Source of the DNA: Pseudoalteromonas atlantica
GTDB lineage: Bacteria; Pseudomonadota; Gammaproteobacteria; Enterobacterales; Alteromonadaceae
Length of the DNA: 64,000 nucleotides
Assembly (NCBI GenBank): GCA_007988745.1
Contig: BJUT01000001.1
Span: 1 to 64,000, forward strand
Direction of reading: 5' to 3'
Part shown: positions 46,783-55,825 of the stretch, piece by piece
How positions within the stretch are numbered: position 1 is the stretch's first letter
How the letters are laid out: every line of letters begins with the position of its first letter
Program-made: the position numbers and the translations under genes
The notes under the pieces: generated by a model
Databases searched by the model: none
The model's input: only the letters and a program-made list of their open reading frames with translations
Told to the model about the DNA's origin: nothing

Positions 46783-46939
46783 TGTCGACATATTGTGTTT
46801 TTAGTTTAATGTTAAAGCAATTTTATACGACTTTAGATTAACAGTGTCGACAATAAGTGTGTTTTTTACTCATTTTTACCTTAGGTGGGGTTGACATGTT
46901 TTTTTATTAAGCACATAGTTAACCCATCAATTGTCGACA
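46783..46939. promoter_or_regulatory. Three TGTCGACA operators with the GntR/prp promoter
   Basis: Identical palindromes TGTCGACA lie at 46783-46790, 46845-46852 and 46932-46939, with centre spacing of 62 and 87 bases. A promoter TTGACA (46891-46896), 17-base spacer, CATAGT (46914-46919) places the third site just past the start of transcription. This is a repressor layout, probably autoregulation by the adjacent GntR protein. The binding protein is inferred. Confidence 0.7.
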
Positions 46940-46955
46940 ATTTATTTATAAAGCC

Positions 46956-47663
46956 ATGACGCAACCTTTTTTAAACGATACACCTATTACTACAGCATCT
47001 GATCAAGTGTTTGTTGATATGCGCCGTGAAATAGTAGAAGGCAGCATACAGCAGGGTAGCAAAATATCGGAGCCTGAGCTTGCAAAGCGCTACGGTGTAA
47101 GCCGTGCGACGCTTAGAGAAGCGCTTAATCGCTTAGAAAGCTGTTACTTAGTGGAGCGTAAAGCCAATGTAGGTTGCCGAGTAGTGGCGCTAACCGCAGA
47201 GCGTTTAATTGAAGTATACCAAGTACGCAGCTCGCTTGAAGGCTTAGCATGTAGGCTAGCTGCCGACAATATGGCTGCTGACGAAGTTAAAGGCTTAAAG
47301 CAATTACTTAACCAACATTTGCAAACACAGCGCGTTAAAGAGGGGGAGTCGTACTATCAAGAAGCGGGCGATTTAGACTTTCACTATCGCATTATTAAAG
47401 GCAGCAAAAACGCCCATTTAATCCATTTGTTATGTAACGAGCTTTACCAATTAATACGTATGTACCGTGTACAAATGGGCATGGTAGGGCCGCGCGTATC
47501 AAAAGCGTTTGACGAGCACTTAGCCATTATTAACGCGATAGAAAACCACGATGGTGAACTTGCTGAAATGCTGATGAAACGACACATCAGTGCATCGCAA
47601 GCAAATATTCAAACCAAATTTGATTTGTTGAATAAAAAAACAACACTTTCTGCTAAAAGCTAA
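46956..47663 (+). CDS. GntR-family (FadR/FCD) regulator of the methylcitrate operon
   Basis: 235-aa transcription factor. Winged helix at about 15-80 (EGSIQQGSKISEPELAKRYGVSRATLREALNRLE) and a C-terminal FCD ligand domain with metal-ligand-like DLDFHYRII and a late His (KRHISASQ). It is directly upstream of prpB with its own operator set, so it most likely controls propionate/2-methylcitrate catabolism in response to a pathway intermediate. Its last codons lie in a 7-bp tandem repeat. It differs from the sigma54-type PrpR of enterics. Confidence 0.88.
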   Translation: MTQPFLNDTPITTASDQVFVDMRREIVEGSIQQGSKISEPELAKRYGVSRATLREALNRLESCYLVERKANVGCRVVALTAERLIEVYQVRSSLEGLACRLAADNMAADEVKGLKQLLNQHLQTQRVKEGESYYQEAGDLDFHYRIIKGSKNAHLIHLLCNELYQLIRMYRVQMGMVGPRVSKAFDEHLAIINAIENHDGELAEMLMKRHISASQANIQTKFDLLNKKTTLSAKS

Positions 47664-47740
47664 AAGCTAAAAGCTAAAAGCTAAAAGCTAAAAGCTAAAA
47701 GCTAAAAGCTAAAAGCTAAAAGTTAAAAGCTAAAAGCTAA
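47652..47740 (+). repeat. 7-bp tandem repeat (GCTAAAA), 12.7 copies
   Basis: Twelve full heptamers GCTAAAA plus GCTAA run from the last codons of the regulator gene into the space before prpB. One copy (47722-47728) is GTTAAAA. The stop codon TAA at 47661 is made by the second unit, so copy-number change barely affects the protein but alters the distance to prpB. Such repeats are prone to slippage. Confidence 0.9.
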
Positions 47741-47819
47741 TAACAGTTAAACAGTCACAATGTCAGATTAAAAATATAAGTTACTCCATGTAGCAACCGT
47801 TCAAAGTGAGGAGAAAATA

Positions 47820-48698
47820 ATGTCAGCAGGATTAAAATTTAAACAGGCCATTGCGAATAACCGCCCATTACAAGTAGTGGGTACTATTAATGCCTACACA
47901 GCCATGATGGCTGAAAAAATGGGCCACCAAGCTATTTATCTCTCAGGTGCCGGTGTTGCGAACGCCTCTTACGGTATGCCCGATTTAGGCATGACCAGCC
48001 TTGATAATGTACTTGAAGATATTCGCCGTATTACCGGTGCCAGCGATTTGCCACTACTGGTAGATGCCGATACAGGCTGGGGCGGGGCGTTTAATATTGC
48101 GCGTACCGTTAAAGAAATGACCAAAGCAGGGGCAGCGGGTTTTCATATTGAAGACCAAGTAGCGCAAAAGCGTTGCGGCCATCGTCCTAATAAAGAAATT
48201 GTTAGCCAAGGTGAAATGGTTGACCGTATTAAAGCCGCAGTTGATGCAAAAACCGATAGTGATTTTTACATTATGGCGCGTACCGATGCGTTTCAAAAAG
48301 AAGGTTTAAGCGCCGCGATTCACCGCGCAGCTGCGTGTGTAGAAGCGGGCGCTGATGCTATTTTTGCAGAAGCCGTGCATGACCTTGCCGATTATCAAGC
48401 ATTTGCAAAGGCGATCAATGTACCAATTTTAGCTAATATTACAGAGTTTGGCCAAACGCCTATTTACACCAAAGAGCAGTTAAGTGAGGTAGGTGTTGAA
48501 ATGGTGCTTTATCCACTTAGTGCGTTTAGAGCTATGAATAAAGCCGCGCTTAATGTGTACTCTGCCATTTTAAATGAAGGCTCGCAGCAAAGCGAAATTG
48601 AGAACATGCAAACACGCGCCGAGCTTTACGATTTTTTAGATTACCACACATACGAAAACACACTCGATAACCTTTTTTCATCAAAATCTGACAAATAA
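47820..48698 (+). CDS. prpB: 2-methylisocitrate lyase
   Basis: Cleaves 2-methylisocitrate to pyruvate and succinate, the last step of the methylcitrate cycle. The 292-aa PEP mutase/isocitrate lyase-superfamily protein has [23 protein letters not shown] (metal Asp), the catalytic loop [16 protein letters not shown] and IMARTDA. A GAGGAG site precedes ATG 47820. First enzyme gene of the operon. Confidence 0.96.
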   Translation: MSAGLKFKQAIANNRPLQVVGTINAYTAMMAEKMGHQAIYLSGAGVANASYGMPDLGMTSLDNVLEDIRRITGASDLPLLVDADTGWGGAFNIARTVKEMTKAGAAGFHIEDQVAQKRCGHRPNKEIVSQGEMVDRIKAAVDAKTDSDFYIMARTDAFQKEGLSAAIHRAAACVEAGADAIFAEAVHDLADYQAFAKAINVPILANITEFGQTPIYTKEQLSEVGVEMVLYPLSAFRAMNKAALNVYSAILNEGSQQSEIENMQTRAELYDFLDYHTYENTLDNLFSSKSDK

Positions 48699-48745
48699 TA
48701 ACTATTAAAATAGATAACACACACAAATTTAGATAGGAGAAGATC

Positions 48746-49873
48746 ATGGTAGATAAAGCATTAGGCGGAGCAGGTTTACGCGGGCAAGTAGCAGGGCAAA
48801 CAGCATTATGTACAGTGGGGCAAACAGGCTCAGGTTTAACGTATTGTGGGTACGATATTAGCGAACTTGCCGAAAAAGCACAGTTTGAGGAAGTGTCTTT
48901 TTTACTTTCACGCGGCGAACTACCAACAGCCAATGAACTAGCCGAGTATAAAGCTAAATTAAAAAGCTTACGCGGCCTGCCAGATGCACTAAAAACCGTG
49001 CTTGAAAATATTCCTAAAGACGCGCATCCAATGGATGTTATGCGTACCGGTTGCTCAATGCTGGGTAACCTAGAAATGGAACTTGATTTTAGCCAAGCAA
49101 ACGATGCGATTGACCGCATGGTTGCAGTGTTCCCAAGTATTATTTGTTACTGGTACCGATTTACTCACGATGGCGTACGCATTGAAACACAAACTGATGA
49201 CGACTCAGTGGGCGCGCACTTTTTAACTCTATTACACGACAAAGCACCGAGCGAGCTTTTTGCGCAAGTAATGAATGTGTCGCTAATTTTATACGCAGAG
49301 CATGAATTTAATGCCTCTACATTTACTGGGAGAGTGTGTGCATCAACGCTTTCTGATATTCATTCTTGTGTAACGGGTGCTATTGGTACGCTACGTGGGC
49401 CGCTGCATGGTGGTGCAAACGAAGCCGCTATGGATATGATTCAGGGTTTTACAAGTGCAGAGCACGCCGAGCAAGAAATTATGGGTATGCTAGAGCGCAA
49501 AGATAAAATAATGGGCTTTGGACACGCTATTTACCGTGAGTCAGACCCACGTAACGTTATTATTAAAAAGTTCTCTGAAAAACTAGCTAAAGAGGTGGGC
49601 GATGATGTGCTTTACCCAGTGTCGGTTAGGTGTGAAGAAGTAATGTGGCGCGAGAAAAAACTGTTTTGTAATGCTGATTTTTTCCATGCATCGGCGTATC
49701 ACTTTATGGGTATTCCAACTAAGTTATTTACGCCAATATTTGTGATGAGCCGTGTTACAGGCTGGACGGCACATGTTAAAGAGCAGCGTGCTAATAACCG
49801 TATTATTCGCCCAAGTGCAGATTACACAGGACCAGAGGCGCGCAGCTACACGCCAATTGAATCAAGAGGCTAA
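48746..49873 (+). CDS. prpC: 2-methylcitrate synthase
   Basis: Condenses propionyl-CoA with oxaloacetate. The 375-aa citrate-synthase family protein begins with the AGQTALCTVG and LTYCGYDI motifs usual in PrpC. It has GPLHGGANEAAMDMI and FGHAIYRESDPR with the catalytic His residues; the Asp lies further on. It follows prpB with a 47-base gap and a GGAGAAG site. Confidence 0.95.
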   Translation: MVDKALGGAGLRGQVAGQTALCTVGQTGSGLTYCGYDISELAEKAQFEEVSFLLSRGELPTANELAEYKAKLKSLRGLPDALKTVLENIPKDAHPMDVMRTGCSMLGNLEMELDFSQANDAIDRMVAVFPSIICYWYRFTHDGVRIETQTDDDSVGAHFLTLLHDKAPSELFAQVMNVSLILYAEHEFNASTFTGRVCASTLSDIHSCVTGAIGTLRGPLHGGANEAAMDMIQGFTSAEHAEQEIMGMLERKDKIMGFGHAIYRESDPRNVIIKKFSEKLAKEVGDDVLYPVSVRCEEVMWREKKLFCNADFFHASAYHFMGIPTKLFTPIFVMSRVTGWTAHVKEQRANNRIIRPSADYTGPEARSYTPIESRG

Positions 49874-49886
49874 TTAGTTACACATA

Positions 49887-49926
49887 ATACCAATCCGTAA
49901 CAATACTTAATTAAGCGGATTGGTAT
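49887..49926. repeat. 11-bp inverted repeat between prpC and acnD
   Basis: ATACCAATCCG (49887-49897) and CGGATTGGTAT (49916-49926) are perfectly complementary around an 18-base loop. No T run follows, so it looks like a repetitive extragenic hairpin that may stabilise or partly end the prpBC transcript. Confidence 0.65.
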
Positions 49927-49989
49927 AGGGTGAGCAATACGCTCACCTCTTGCCTTTTATCTCCCGTCACCTATTAGCGAATAGATATT

Positions 49990-52599
49990 ATGACCATAAT
50001 TAATAACACCCAATACCGAAAACCATTGCCCGGCTCAAATGTGGATTACTACGACACGCAAGCTGCGGTAGATGCAATAAAGCCTGGTGCTTATGCCACA
50101 TTGCCTTACACATCACGCGTACTTGCCGAAAACTTAGTGCGCCGCTGTGAGCCAGATATGCTAACCGATGCGCTTAATCAGCTTATTGAGCGTAAGCAAG
50201 ATTTAGACTTTCCGTGGTATCCGGCGCGCGTGGTGTGCCACGATATTTTAGGCCAAACTGCATTAGTTGATTTAGCAGGCCTGCGCGACGCAATAGCTGC
50301 AAAAGGTGGTGATCCAGCAAAAGTAAACCCGGTTGTGCCAACACAGCTAATTGTTGATCACTCATTAGCGGTAGAGCACGCAGGCTTTGACCCTGAAGCG
50401 TTTGAAAAAAACCGTGCAATAGAAGATAGACGCAACGACGACCGTTTTCATTTTATAAACTGGACTAAAACCGCCTTTAAAAATATTGATGTTATTCCGC
50501 CTGGTAACGGCATTATGCATCAAATTAACCTTGAAAAAATGTCGCCTGTTATTCAAAACCGCGATGGCATTGCATTCCCCGATACCTTAGTTGGTACCGA
50601 CAGCCACACCCCACATGTGGATGCACTTGGTGTAATTGCTGTAGGTGTTGGTGGGCTTGAAGCCGAAAGCGTAATGCTTGGCCGTGCCTCGTACATGCGC
50701 CTGCCTGATATAGTAGGAGTTGAGCTTACAGGTACTCGTCAGCCTGGCATTACCGCAACCGACATAGTGCTGGCCATTACCGAATTTTTACGCGCTCAGC
50801 GTGTGGTTTCAACCTATTTAGAATTTTACGGCGAAGGCGCTGATGCACTAACCCTTGGCGACAGAGCAACTATTTCAAACATGACACCAGAATTTGGTGC
50901 CACTGCAGCCATGTTTTATATAGACGATAAAACAATCGATTATTTGCGTTTAACAGGTCGTGATGAAGAGCAAATAGCCCTTGTAGAAAACTACGCTAAA
51001 ACGGCTGGCCTTTGGAGCGATAGTTTAAAAACCGCAAAATATGAGCGGGTGCTTAAATTTGATTTATCGAGTGTTGGACGTAATATTGCTGGGCCTTCAA
51101 ACCCACACCGCCGTGTATCCACCAGCGATTTAGCCAAAGAAGGTATATCTGGCGTTGTTGAAAACGAAGAAGGCTTAATGCCAGATGGCGCCTGTATTAT
51201 TGCTGCTATTACCAGTTGTACTAACACCAGTAATCCGCGCAACGTAATTGCTGCCGGCTTACTTGCGCGTAATGCAAATGCCAAAGGTTTAATGCGTAAA
51301 CCCTGGGTTAAAACGTCATTAGCACCGGGTTCAAAAGCGGTGCAATCATACCTAGAAGAAGCAAAATTACTCCCTGAACTTGAAAAACTTGGCTTTGGTA
51401 TTGTGGGTTTTGCTTGTACTACCTGTAACGGCATGAGTGGCGCGCTTGACCCTGTAATTCAACAAGAAGTGATAGATCGCGACTTATACGCAACAGCGGT
51501 ACTCTCGGGCAACCGTAACTTTGATGGGCGTATACATCCGTATGCTAAGCAAGCGTTTTTAGCGTCACCGCCATTAGTGGTAGCTTACGCTATTGCCGGT
51601 ACTATTCGTTTTGATATAGAAAAAGGTGTACTAGGGAAAGATCAAAATGGTAACGATATAACGCTAAAAGATTTATGGCCAAGCGATGAAGAAATAGATG
51701 AAGTAATAAAACAAAGCGTAAAGCCAGAGCAATTTAAAAAAGTGTACGAACCTATGTTTGATTTAACCGTAGATTACGGTGAAGACAACGACCCGCTATA
51801 CAATTGGCGCGAGCAAAGCACCTATATTCGCCGCCCGCCATACTGGGAAGGCGCCCTTGCAGGTGAGCGAACCATGACCGGCATGCGCGCCCTTGCTGTA
51901 CTTGGCGATAACATTACAACGGATCATTTATCGCCTTCAAACGCTATTATGGCAAGTAGTGCCGCGGGTGAATACTTAACTAAAATGAACGTCCCTGAAG
52001 AGGACTTTAACTCGTACGCAACGCACCGAGGGGATCACTTAACAGCGCAGCGCGCTACATTTGCAAACCCTAAATTGTTAAACGAAATGGTGCGTGATGA
52101 AAACGGCGAAGTTAAACAAGGTTCATACGCACGAATAGAGCCACAAGGTTCTAACACACGTATGTGGGAAGCAATCGAAGCTTATATGCAGCGTAAACAA
52201 CCACTCATTATTGTAGCCGGCGCCGATTATGGGCAAGGCTCATCGCGTGATTGGGCTGCAAAAGGGGTAAGGCTTGCAGGCGTTGAGGTTATAGCCGCAG
52301 AGGGCTTTGAGCGTATTCACCGTACTAACTTAATTGGTATGGGTGTATTACCGCTTGAGTTTAAACCTGGCACTACCCGCAAAACGCTTAACATTGATGG
52401 CAGCGAAAGCTTTGATGTAAAAGGCGAGCCAACACCAGGTGCAACGCTTGATTTAGTGATTACACGTAAAAACGGTGAGGTACTAACAGTACCTATGAAA
52501 TGCAGATTGGATACCCAAGAAGAACTTTCTATTTATGCCGCTGGTGGTGTATTACAGCGCTTTGCGCAAGACTTTTTAGAAGCAACGCAATCAGCATAA
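49990..52599 (+). CDS. acnD: Fe/S-dependent 2-methylisocitrate dehydratase AcnD
   Basis: Aconitase-family enzyme that dehydrates 2-methylcitrate to trans-2-methylaconitate; it works only with PrpF and replaces PrpD. The 869-aa protein has VGTDSHTPHVDALG, cluster ligands in AITSCTNTSNP and FACTTCNGMSG, and the swivel domain GADYGQGSSRDWAAKG. The combination acnD-prpF without prpD defines the pathway variant here. Confidence 0.95.
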   Translation: MTIINNTQYRKPLPGSNVDYYDTQAAVDAIKPGAYATLPYTSRVLAENLVRRCEPDMLTDALNQLIERKQDLDFPWYPARVVCHDILGQTALVDLAGLRDAIAAKGGDPAKVNPVVPTQLIVDHSLAVEHAGFDPEAFEKNRAIEDRRNDDRFHFINWTKTAFKNIDVIPPGNGIMHQINLEKMSPVIQNRDGIAFPDTLVGTDSHTPHVDALGVIAVGVGGLEAESVMLGRASYMRLPDIVGVELTGTRQPGITATDIVLAITEFLRAQRVVSTYLEFYGEGADALTLGDRATISNMTPEFGATAAMFYIDDKTIDYLRLTGRDEEQIALVENYAKTAGLWSDSLKTAKYERVLKFDLSSVGRNIAGPSNPHRRVSTSDLAKEGISGVVENEEGLMPDGACIIAAITSCTNTSNPRNVIAAGLLARNANAKGLMRKPWVKTSLAPGSKAVQSYLEEAKLLPELEKLGFGIVGFACTTCNGMSGALDPVIQQEVIDRDLYATAVLSGNRNFDGRIHPYAKQAFLASPPLVVAYAIAGTIRFDIEKGVLGKDQNGNDITLKDLWPSDEEIDEVIKQSVKPEQFKKVYEPMFDLTVDYGEDNDPLYNWREQSTYIRRPPYWEGALAGERTMTGMRALAVLGDNITTDHLSPSNAIMASSAAGEYLTKMNVPEEDFNSYATHRGDHLTAQRATFANPKLLNEMVRDENGEVKQGSYARIEPQGSNTRMWEAIEAYMQRKQPLIIVAGADYGQGSSRDWAAKGVRLAGVEVIAAEGFERIHRTNLIGMGVLPLEFKPGTTRKTLNIDGSESFDVKGEPTPGATLDLVITRKNGEVLTVPMKCRLDTQEELSIYAAGGVLQRFAQDFLEATQSA

Positions 52600-52611
52600 G
52601 GGGCGTGCATT

Positions 52612-53778
52612 ATGTTTAAACCACAAATTAAAGTGCCAGCAACTTATATGCGCGGCGGAACCAGTAAAGGTGTATTTTTTAAGTTAACCGACTTACCCAA
52701 ACCTGCCCAAGTGGCAGGTGAGGCGCGCGACAATTTACTGTTACGCATAATTGGTAGCCCCGACCCATATGGCAAACAAACCGATGGAATGGGCGGTGCA
52801 ACATCAAGTACTAGTAAAACGGTTATTTTAAGTAAAAGCGAGCAACCTAACCACGATGTGGATTATTTATTTGGCCAAGTGGCAATAGATAAACCTTTTA
52901 TAGATTGGAGCGGCAATTGCGGTAATTTAACCAGCGCAGTAGGTGCGTTTGCTATAACGAACGGCTTAGTTGATAAAAGCACAGTACCCGATAACGGTGT
53001 AGCCGTGGTGCGAGTATGGCAGGCTAATATTAAAAAAAGCATTTTAGTTCATGTGCCTATCACCAATGGCGAAGTGCAAGAAACTGGCGATTTTGAACTT
53101 GATGGCGTGACCTTTGCTGCTGCCGAGGTAAAGCTAGAGTTTTTAAACCCCGCCGATGGTGAAGGGGCGTTATTCCCAACAGGCAATGTAGTAGATGACT
53201 TAGAAGTACCAGGTGTTGGTACTTTAAAAGCCACCATGATAAACGCGGGTATTCCTACTGTATTTATTAATGCCGAGGATATTGGCTATAGTGGCACTGA
53301 GCTGCAAAGCGATATTAATAACGATACTGACGCACTTAAAAAACTTGAAACTATTCGTGCCTATGGCGCAGTCAAAATGGGGTTAATAGCTAATATTAAT
53401 GAAGCGCAAACACGCCAACACACACCAAAAGTAGCCTTTGTGGCAGCGCCATTAGATTATAACGCGTCAAGTGGTAAGTTTATTGAAGCTACAACAATTG
53501 ATTTATTAGTACGTGCTATGTCTATGGGCAAGCTTCATCACGCTATGATGGGCACAGCCGCAGTCGCTATTGGCGCAGCCGCGGCTATTGAAGGTACGCT
53601 TGTTAATTTGGCCGCAGGTGGCGGGACATTGAACGAAGTTAACTTTGGCCACCCCTCTGGCACGCTAAAAGTAGGCGCAGAAGCTAAAAAAATAGCTGGA
53701 GATTGGCAAGTTACCAAAGCAAGTATGAGCCGCAGTGCTCGTGTGCTTATGGAGGGCGTTGTAAGAGTACCTCAATAG
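52612..53778 (+). CDS. prpF: 2-methylaconitate cis-trans isomerase PrpF
   Basis: Isomerises trans-2-methylaconitate to the cis form used for hydration to 2-methylisocitrate. The 388-aa protein of the PrpF/diaminopimelate-epimerase-like fold has ATYMRGGTSKGVFF, GMGGATSSTSKTVIL and DWSGNCGNLTSAVG, where the active-site Cys is usually found in the DAP-epimerase fold. It starts 12 bases after acnD and ends the operon. Confidence 0.95.
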   Translation: MFKPQIKVPATYMRGGTSKGVFFKLTDLPKPAQVAGEARDNLLLRIIGSPDPYGKQTDGMGGATSSTSKTVILSKSEQPNHDVDYLFGQVAIDKPFIDWSGNCGNLTSAVGAFAITNGLVDKSTVPDNGVAVVRVWQANIKKSILVHVPITNGEVQETGDFELDGVTFAAAEVKLEFLNPADGEGALFPTGNVVDDLEVPGVGTLKATMINAGIPTVFINAEDIGYSGTELQSDINNDTDALKKLETIRAYGAVKMGLIANINEAQTRQHTPKVAFVAAPLDYNASSGKFIEATTIDLLVRAMSMGKLHHAMMGTAAVAIGAAAAIEGTLVNLAAGGGTLNEVNFGHPSGTLKVGAEAKKIAGDWQVTKASMSRSARVLMEGVVRVPQ

Positions 53779-53788
53779 TATTTAACAA

Positions 53789-53946
53789 AATTAACCTGAA
53801 TTCTGGATAATAAACCTATCTCTATCAGCCATTTTAAGCGCTAACTGCGTTGGATTTACTTAAAATTTCTGGTTAGAGAAAATAAATTTAAATATCACCA
53901 TGATTCAATATGTTAGTAAATATCTTAGCCAGAGTTCAGATTAATT
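53789..53946. mobile_element. 158-bp MITE-like element with AACAA direct repeat
   Basis: The left end (53789-53812, AATTAACCTGAATTCTGG...) and the reverse complement of the right end (53923-53946) match at 20 of 24 positions. Both ends are flanked by AACAA (53784-53788 and 53947-53951), a candidate 5-bp target duplication. The interior has no gene. This is the best insertion-type signature in the window. Confidence 0.7.
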
Positions 53947-54056
53947 AACAAAGCTAAAACATAATGTTTTTAATCTATTTATTATTTTTGTAAAATATGA
54001 ATAAGCTCTTATTTTTAATTTAAGGACTTAGTTTCAAAAAAATAAAGGGATTTAAA

Positions 54057-54509
54057 ATGAATAAAATGGTTATTGGGTTAGCTTTTACAGTTTCATCGTT
54101 TGGTGCACTTGGAGAAAGCGCAGATGGCTGGCCAGAAGGCGGTGCAATGCACACAGGCAATATTTATAATTTAGAGGGCAACAGATACAAAATTAAAATC
54201 AGTAAAATGATGAATGAAATATACCCGCAACTAAATGACGACTACCAAATAGATGCAGTTAAAGCGCAAATAAAAGCATGGGAGCACTATATAGATGCAA
54301 CATGTAATGTTGTTGGCATAGCAACTGGTGCAGGTGGGAGTTGGCCTTCAACGTATAGCGTAAAATGCGAGCGAAGCCTCAGTTATGATAGATACTTTGC
54401 GACTAAAAATGCGCTAAAGTGTGTTAAAAAACTTAGCGAAGCAGATTTTGTAGGACGTAGCGAAAAGCTAAATTGTTTAATTCAAACACTCAATATTAAA
54501 ATATTTTAA
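54057..54509 (+). CDS. Small secreted protein of unknown function
   Basis: 150 aa, family not recognised. Signal peptide about 1-19 (MNKMVIGLAFTVSSFGALG, then ES). The mature part has SADGWPEGGAMHTGNIYN at its start and four Cys that could pair. A central helix-like basic region (YQIDAVKAQIKAWEHYIDATC) precedes a Gly/Trp segment and a Cys-rich end. It stands alone between a MITE-like element and a terminator, which suggests a recent or mobile addition (inference). Confidence 0.7.
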   Translation: MNKMVIGLAFTVSSFGALGESADGWPEGGAMHTGNIYNLEGNRYKIKISKMMNEIYPQLNDDYQIDAVKAQIKAWEHYIDATCNVVGIATGAGGSWPSTYSVKCERSLSYDRYFATKNALKCVKKLSEADFVGRSEKLNCLIQTLNIKIF

Positions 54510-54521
54510 GAGTAACAGCAG

Positions 54522-54559
54522 TGCTACAGCTATATTATAAAGTTAGCTGTAGCATTTTT
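54522..54559 (+). terminator. Intrinsic terminator after the small secreted protein
   Basis: Perfect 11-bp stem TGCTACAGCTA (54522-54532) with TAGCTGTAGCA (54544-54554), followed by five T. It lies 12 bases after the stop and ahead of the convergent moeA end. Confidence 0.88.
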
Positions 54560-54563
54560 AGCT

Positions 54564-55778
54564 TTACAAAAACTCTATTTCTACGGTTTCGTCTTTTGCA
54601 ATATTGCCACTTTCGGCGGGCACCACAATAAGGCAGTTAGCGTGGCTAAGCGATGAGAGTACCCCCGAACCTTGCTTATTTATAGGCGTTACCAGTAGGT
54701 TATTGTTTTCGTCGGTACTGGCAATACCACGTTGAAAGTCGGTACGGCCGGGGCGCTTTTTAATCAGCGCTGTGGTGGTTGCTTTTAAACGTAACTTAGC
54801 AGTATGTTCATTTCCTGAAAGCTTTGTAAGGGCTGGCTTTACAAGTCGCTCAAGCGTAACGGCTGCCGATACGGGGTTACCTGGTAAACCAAAAAAGTAG
54901 CTGTTAGGTAATTTACCAAAAGCAAAGGGTTTGCCCGGCTTCATGGCAATTTTCCAAAAATGGATATCGCCAATTTCATTTAATACTTCTTTAGTAAAAT
55001 CGGCTTCGCCAACCGATACACCACCAGAGCTTATTACGGCATCTGCTTGCTCGTTTGCTTTTAAAAATGTGTTTTTAATGAGCGTTTTATCATCGGCAAT
55101 TATGCCAAAATCAATCACTTCTATATTGTTATCATTAAGCTCGCTTAATATAACAGCGCGATTACTTTCATAAATAGCACCTGCAGGAAGGGCATTGCCA
55201 GGCTCTATAAGTTCATCCCCTGTAGAAAATACCGCGACCTTTAGTGTTTCATATACACTTACTTGGTTAATACCAATAGAGGCAAGTAAGCCTACATCTA
55301 CCGCTTTTAGTTTTCTGCCCGCTTTAAAAACAACACTATTTTTTGCAATGTCTTCACCTGCAAAGCGCACATTATTATTGAGCTCAAAATGACCTGTAAA
55401 TGTTATTTTATCGTTATCTACACTGGCGTTTTCTTGCATAACTACCGCATTAGCGCCAGGGGGCAGGGCAGCGCCGGTCATAATTCTAACGCATTGCCCA
55501 GGTGTTAAGGTGTTTTTAAAGGTTTGCCCAGCAAATACACTGCCTACTTGCTGATAAGTTGTTAGCCCTTCGCTTAGGCAAAGTGCATAGCCATCCATTG
55601 CCGAATTATCGTGAGCAGGCACATTTATATTGGATTTAATATCGCTTGCTAAAACACGGCCAACACTGTGCATTATTGAAATGGTTTCTGCGGCTTTATT
55701 AAAGTTAATAGCGCTTAGCATGTTACTAATTGCGGTTTCTACTGGTAATAAACCAGGTGCATTGCATACATCGTTCAT
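54564..55778 (-). CDS. moeA: Molybdopterin molybdotransferase
   Basis: Inserts molybdenum into adenylylated molybdopterin in the last step of cofactor synthesis. The 404-aa protein has the family motifs NVPAHDNSAMDGYAL, IMTGAALPPGANAVVMQE, STGDELIEPG, SSGGVSVGEADF and FFGLPGNPVSAAVTLERLV. Normal length. It is divergent from modA with only 47 bases between starts, so the two share a promoter region. Both serve molybdenum use. Confidence 0.96.
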   Translation of the reverse strand: MNDVCNAPGLLPVETAISNMLSAINFNKAAETISIMHSVGRVLASDIKSNINVPAHDNSAMDGYALCLSEGLTTYQQVGSVFAGQTFKNTLTPGQCVRIMTGAALPPGANAVVMQENASVDNDKITFTGHFELNNNVRFAGEDIAKNSVVFKAGRKLKAVDVGLLASIGINQVSVYETLKVAVFSTGDELIEPGNALPAGAIYESNRAVILSELNDNNIEVIDFGIIADDKTLIKNTFLKANEQADAVISSGGVSVGEADFTKEVLNEIGDIHFWKIAMKPGKPFAFGKLPNSYFFGLPGNPVSAAVTLERLVKPALTKLSGNEHTAKLRLKATTTALIKKRPGRTDFQRGIASTDENNNLLVTPINKQGSGVLSSLSHANCLIVVPAESGNIAKDETVEIEFL

Positions 55779-55825
55779 ATATATTGTTTTTTATAATGTG
55801 TCTGATTTTTAAAACAATACTTATA

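Noticed and set aside
48550..49119. 189-aa minus-strand frame across prpB-prpC
   Set aside because: Overlaps two certain genes in antisense; no start signal and no known domain.
55779..55825. ModE operator between moeA and modA
   Set aside because: The AT-rich 47 bases have only loose resemblance to the ModE palindrome; not enough to call.
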